Source: Iris pallida | Taxonomy: Eukaryota; Streptophyta; Magnoliopsida; Asparagales; Iridaceae | DNA: 64,000 nucleotides | Assembly (NCBI GenBank): GCA_029216955.1 | Contig: JANAVB010012165.1 | Span: forward strand, 1 to 64,000 | Direction: 5' to 3' | Shown: positions 59,201 through 64,000 of the stretch, one piece after another | How positions within the stretch are numbered: the first letter of the stretch is position 1 | Layout: each line of letters begins with the position of its first letter | Notes under the pieces: model-generated | Databases searched by the model: none | What the model was told of the DNA's origin: nothing | Seen by the model: the letters and a program-made list of their open reading frames with translations, nothing else | Program-made: the position numbers and the translations under genes

Positions 59201-60609
59201 ATGTTATTTACTTTTAAGAACTTAGACTTAAAGGAATATATGCAGTATCAACAAACAACATCAAAATATAAAAATCCCTAAGTATAAGAAAGTTAAATAC
59301 CCAAATAATAATCAAAGACTGATCATCAAATTTTACTAAGAATATTTTTATAACACACTTTATGGAAATAAATATATAGAAGATTCATACTCAAAATAAG
59401 TATGATGATTTCAATAAGTAATGTAAAGCACAAAACCAAGCAATTCTTAAAAGAACTTCCATAAAAGTCATGAACAAGACACTAATAAACATTTTTTCTC
59501 AACATCCTAACTTGAAGAAGTAAAACAAATAAATATCAGAAGTTAGGAATCATTAATATATTCATATATATCACAAATAGGCATACATGAAAAGTTCAAA
59601 AATCAATTAAAATGCATGTATCCATAAAGTCAACAAATAAAAGCCAATAAGTTATCATCAAAAGAAGACTTTAAGGAAGAAGCTAAATGATTCAAGAAGA
59701 GATAACACAAATTTGGTCAAAAGAATCAATAGCTAAAGTATGAGGTAAGCACAAGTATGAATAGATACTCTTCAAAAATAATATGAAACTTGAGCTTAAC
59801 TCATACGCCCACAGAAAGATATTTATACAAACATAGATATCAATATAAGAAATACATGAACTACATAGAAAAATAAATATATTCATGTATCATTAATAAA
59901 TATAGAAATCCATCACAAATTAAATAAAATGTATAAATAAAATTTATTAGGCAGAGACTTAATTGATTCTTAAGAGGATAATCAAAATGAGAATCAATAA
60001 TGAATATATTATGCAAGCACAAGATTAAAAAGAAATATAAGTATATACTTATCAAGTGATAAGAAGCTTGTGCATATATTCACAAAAACTGATTTAAAGT
60101 AAAATAGGACATATTTAAGAGAAACCGGTAAGAAGTAATTATCTCAAAACTTTTAAAGACGGAGAGTTGAAATCATATTAACTCAAATTAAAATCAAGGT
60201 CCTATGGATTAGAGTGATATGCATGCTTTATAAATAAAGATTAGGAATAACAGGTATGCATATATAAATGTGTCACACTACTAGAAAATAAGTGATAAAC
60301 TACATAGTGTGAACTAGACATTTAAGCTAAATGACTAGTCATGCTAGATAAAAGAAATAATAAAAAAATAATTAACTAAGCATGCTAGTATTATATGTCA
60401 CATTGATTTATATAATAAGCAACTAAAGGATATCAATGTAAGCTAGTAGCAAGACATCAAGAGAAACATGCTAGATTCTACAAATATAAACCATTTAAAG
60501 AGAATCGTTTAGCATGTTACCAAAGTGGCTCTAGTGGCCACACTTGTGTTGGTGCAATTGCTTGTTAGATGACCTTTGAGCTTTGTAACCACCAACACGC
60601 TCCTCGGTA
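56261..60609 (-). other. Non-coding interior of E3
   Basis: About 4.3 kb of strongly AT-rich sequence without a single pol motif in any frame; the longest ORFs are about 75 codons. A GC-richer patch at about 59080-59200 stands out but is not identified. Confidence 0.6.
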
Positions 60610-61449
60610 CTATGTCCCAATATAAGCAGCTCCACCTACAATATTAGGCGAAGACTTTGGTATCCAAATAAATTTGAATCCATATTTGTTAGATTTAGGG
60701 ACCCATATACTATTTACTCTAGCATTAGTAGAAAAACTCCTACGAATAGGACAAGTTACACTCATGTGTCCAATACGAGAGCAATAGAAGCACCTAATAC
60801 TAGTGTGTGCACATGTATCGGAATGAGCATGAATATGAACATGTGATATACTAGAATGATGAATATCTCTAGAGTGAGCATGTATGGATTTGGTCTTAAG
60901 AATATCATGTTCTAATAGCAAATTATTATGCAAACAAGTAAGAGAATCAAATTTAGCATGTAAAGCATAATTTTCTTTTTCAAATAAAGTAATTCTAGAA
61001 ATAAAATCATCATTTTGTTTCTTTAAAGAGTCAATAGAAGAATCATGCAAATGATTTAGCTCATGTGCTTGCTTCTTAAGATCTTCTATTGATGAGGAAA
61101 GAGATTTGATTTTCAAAGTTAAAGAATCATTCAAACTCTTTAAAGAAACACAAGATGAGTTTTAAGAGTCAAGTCTAGATAATAAATCATTGTTTTCATT
61201 TCTCAAAAACTTATTAGATTCTTCTAAATGAATAACCTTTTCTAAAAGTTATTCATTTGTAGAATGAAAAGCCTTAGCAAACTTTAAGGATTGGTTAGCC
61301 ATGGCTTTCCACTTAGAGCATTTCTTGCATTTAGAAGAAACATAATTGTCTATGCTACTAGAAATAAAACCCTCTTTATCGGAGGAGGAGGAATACAATG
61401 CCATACACAAATAAATAAGGATATACTCTAAGGATGTTAAGCCTAACAA
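60610..61449 (-). pseudogene. E3 gag remnant with CCHC zinc knuckle
   Basis: One frame covers the region, with stops at about 61247 and 61162. It reads a MALYSSSSDKE start, a long lysine/leucine-rich coiled coil, and CFYCSRIGHMSVTCP (a CX2CX4HX4C knuckle). VNSIWVPKSNKYGFKFIWIPKS then leads to an end just before the protease would begin. The fragment starts only about 10 bases from the primer site, so the capsid part of gag is missing. Confidence 0.8.
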
Positions 61450-61459
61450 TAGAGTCCTT

Positions 61460-61471
61460 GCTCTAATACCA
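61460..61471 (-). other. Primer binding site of E3
   Basis: TGGTATTAGAGC on the minus strand, one base from the TGGTATCAGAGC site of initiator tRNA-Met used by Copia elements. Confidence 0.85.
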
Positions 61472-61483
61472 ATTGAAATAATA

Positions 61484-62889
61484 TGTAGGCAACTCTAGAG
61501 GGGAGGATGAATAGAGTTTGTGTCGATAATCACCAAATAAAAATTAACTCTATATCACCTCCACAAAACAACTATCAAGATAGTAAATAAATAAGAGAAA
61601 AATGCGGAAGTAAATAAAGATCAGAAAAGCATACGCAAACACAGCAGTTTTAACCTGGTTTCCCTCGTGGAGGACTAGTCCAGGCCTGAGAAATCTAGCT
61701 CAGGATTGAAATCCACCATTTATGAAATAGTGTACAACCACGTGCCTTTACTCAGAAGAGTACGCCAACTTTTTACAGATTCGCAGGTGGCAAAACTTGG
61801 AATTGTCCAAGTGACTTTTTTTTCAACTCTTGTACAAAAATTTCTAGCTGAATCGCACTTGAGCACCTTGGGGCTTAGAAAGTTTTGTGGCTAGTATATT
61901 GGAAGAGTAAGTCTTAGGTAGTATAAGGCTTAGATGATTGAGAGTGAAAGATAGAAAGATGATAAAGAGATGAATAAAAATGGTTGAAATCATGCCCTAT
62001 ATATACTAGTCTAGAAGGCAGAATTCGGCCAGAATTCTGTCCCTCAAAATTCAAAAATATGGTCGTTATACCAGCTAGCAATTGGTAACCCTAAAAATTA
62101 GTTCCTGAAAATCAGGGGATAGAGTTCAGCCCGAACTCTGTGTGGGGGCAGAGTTCGGCCCGAACTCTGCCTCCTAGGTAGCAGAATGGCCTTTGGGCCT
62201 ATGGGCTTTGTTTGGCTTGGTGGATCTTGGGCTTTGGTTCAAGAATTGGTCTGTTTGTATGGTAGAGCTTGGAGAGATATGTCTAGGGATTGAGATGACT
62301 CAGTGCGACTCAACGTACACATTCTCCTAGACTCAATAAATTAAAGATTACAGACTTGGAACAAGTAGGAAAACCAAGAGCCCTTTGATGATGCCTTTTT
62401 CTGATATTTGAGCAGTCCTGAAGACGTCTTTTTTCTTGACAGCAGTCGTCCAAAGATAAACAGATCTAGAAATCTGAATACCTTTCGGAAGCTTCGCCCC
62501 CGAACCCCCGACGGGAGGCGCTGCCCCCTCGACCCATGTCCGCTGATCGGACAGCGGAACCCCCGATGTGAGGCCCCGGATAGGTCGCTAGGTGTTTCGA
62601 AAAAATCTTTTTGTATGACGCCGTCATTGGTCCATCATTAATTTTTCATTTCCTATATCCTGCTTTGATCATGTTTGATCATGCTTACTGTATGTCTACA
62701 AATACATGTTAGGCCAGCAAAATATGTTGCAGTACGATACAAGCATAGCAATATAATATTGGACAATTAGGACAATGCTAAGTTTAAGTAGCAACATGAT
62801 AGTGAGTATATGAATATTAGTGACATCATTATGTTAAAACTTAACTGATTTGCCATATTCAAAAACACGATGTAATCATTGGGCCAACA
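61484..62889 (-). repeat. 5' LTR of E3
   Basis: Partner of the left LTR. The hairpin at 62484-62504 has lost pairing in its left arm. Confidence 0.93.
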
Positions 62890-63357
62890 ATTTACATGAC
62901 ACACACTTGTGCCCCACCATACCTCGTGCACACCTCAACACAAGCAATGCATTATCTTGAGATACTCACCATTTGGTGTTGCCGATGTGGGACTATGTTT
63001 CCTAGTCCAAAGGCAAAAACACCAATAATTCTCCATATATCTCAATATATGGGTTGAGCATTCGCCATAGTGATTGTCCATCATGCATTAGGAGACATGT
63101 CGCTACGATTTGAATCTTTCCGCATAGGTTAAATAACAGCATGATACAAGAATGGACTAATCCTTGAATTCTGTACCATAACTGTAATTCTTTCCACTTA
63201 CATAATGACATCAATTGTGCTTCTGGCTGCACATTAAAGGCCTTGTGCCAGCCTATTTTTAGTGTATAATTTTAGGCGTCTACAAGTTTACCCTCAAGAG
63301 ACGGCCTGATATCTTCGTCCATACACTATAGGTGAGTTCTTTATCAAAGATGCATGG
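62890..63357. other. Flank of E3, no gene seen
   Basis: Contains the GCCGATGTGGGACTA motif shared with the left flank of E3. No supported ORF. Confidence 0.4.
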
Positions 63358-63830
63358 CATGAAGCCTTGCGCTTTCCTTGCGGTGCTACACCGCTATGAA
63401 TGGCCTAAAGCCGAGGTATTATCCCTATCGGGAACCTCATCATAGTGTCATACTACTGTAGCATGAGGACACATCCTCTTTGTAGTGCCATACCACCCAG
63501 CATGAAGCCTTAGGCTCCTTTGTGGTGTTACGTCGCAACTACATAGCTTGCAAGACCGAGGCTTTACCCCTATTCGGGTACCTAATCGTGGTGTCGTGCC
63601 ACTATAACATGAGGAACACCTCCCCTTTGTAGTGCTGGCTAACCCTCTTTAATTTTATCATACAGCATTAGGCTACCTGCCAACTTACGGTGATACTCCG
63701 CTGTGACTTGGCTCACAAATTCGAGGCATTGCCCCTAACCGGGAACCTCATGGTGGAGTCACCCCACTATAGCATGGAGTTACACTCCTTGTAGTGCTGC
63801 GCTATCGTGCTTCCTGTAAAGCACTCCAGG
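63358..63830. repeat. Tandem repeat, three diverged units of about 143-165 bp
   Basis: Units start at 63358, 63501 and 63666. Shared landmarks: CAT(GAAGCCT)TAGGC, GCCGAGG...CCCCTA..CGGG.ACCTCAT, GTGGTGTC...CACTATAGCATG and CCTTTGTAGTGCTG. Nothing is recognised after it to the window end. Confidence 0.8.
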
Positions 63831-64000
63831 CATTTATTCTGCCTGAGAACTCATTAAGGCATTTAAGCCAACCTTCCCACAGGATCCGTTTTCCGCAGAA
63901 AATAACAGTAGATAATAGTGGTTGTAGGTCCGTAACCTCTCCATGCCACAGAGTACAATTACCCACCGTTCCTAATATTCTTCCGGTTAATAGTCCTTCC

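Larger units (their letters stand above)
54839..62889 (-). mobile_element. E3: gutted Copia-type element, about 8 kb
   Basis: Direct LTRs of 1,405 and 1,406 bp bound it. In element orientation each starts TGTTGGCCCAA and ends GTTGCCTACA. An initiator-methionine-type primer site lies by the right LTR and a polypurine tract by the left, so the element is on the minus strand. The only coding remnant is the end of gag; protease, integrase, reverse transcriptase and RNase H are absent. The IWVPK/IWIPK motif after the zinc knuckle recalls SIRE/Maximus-type gag. The flanking 5-mers TAACG and ATTTA do not match, so no target duplication is visible. Confidence 0.85.

Overview
This window is plant nuclear DNA, almost entirely nested transposable elements, with one convincing host gene. 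LTR retrotransposons with plant-type pol genes, a CACTA (En/Spm) transposon, Mutator-like and hAT-like non-autonomous elements, spliced genes and TATA-box promoters place it in a flowering plant. The GC-rich DUF4228 gene would suit a monocot, but that is a weak inference.

Layout. 1-1730 is the end of a large LTR. 1731-4093 holds a tandemly duplicated target and a long-TIR Mutator-like element, itself split by a 680-bp Mutator-like element with a perfect 9-bp target duplication. 4226-51063 is a third TIR element that was split by a 46-kb CACTA transposon (4644-50675, GGT duplication). The CACTA is only about 7.5 kb by itself. It was inflated by a 3.8-kb solo LTR (6243-10056, duplication AGTAT) inside its transposase and by a 34.7-kb block (11830-46490, duplication TATAG). 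That block is a 17.3-kb minus-strand Tat-lineage Ty3/gypsy element (called E2 here) carrying a second, plus-strand 17.4-kb copy of the same family (E1, 25138-42500, duplication CACAG) in its gag gene. To the right lie AT-rich sequence, a single-exon DUF4228 gene (52485-52991, minus), a hAT-like MITE (53312-53602), an 8-kb gutted Copia element (E3, 54839-62889, minus) and a three-unit tandem repeat near the end.

E1 and E2 are the most interesting part. Each has gag-pol with two RNase H domains on the sense strand. Between pol and the 3' LTR each also carries two separate genes on the opposite strand, with their own TATA boxes and poly(A) signals. One is a four-exon gene for a roughly 1,380-residue protein: plant mobile domain (PMD), acidic/basic linker, coiled coil. 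The other is an intact 107-residue ORF of unknown function. A dyad-bearing minisatellite lies between them. gag-pol and the PMD gene carry nonsense and frameshift lesions in both copies, but the 107-residue ORF is open and equally long in both. A TGCGCAATC-like motif recurs in the LTRs, in the first intron of the PMD gene and in the gag coding region.

The CACTA element has a decayed transposase (Transpos_assoc, Transposase_21 and DUF4216-like parts, with the DUF4218 region deleted) and a decayed second gene of the Transposase_24 type. All domain and lineage names come from reading motifs, not from database searches.
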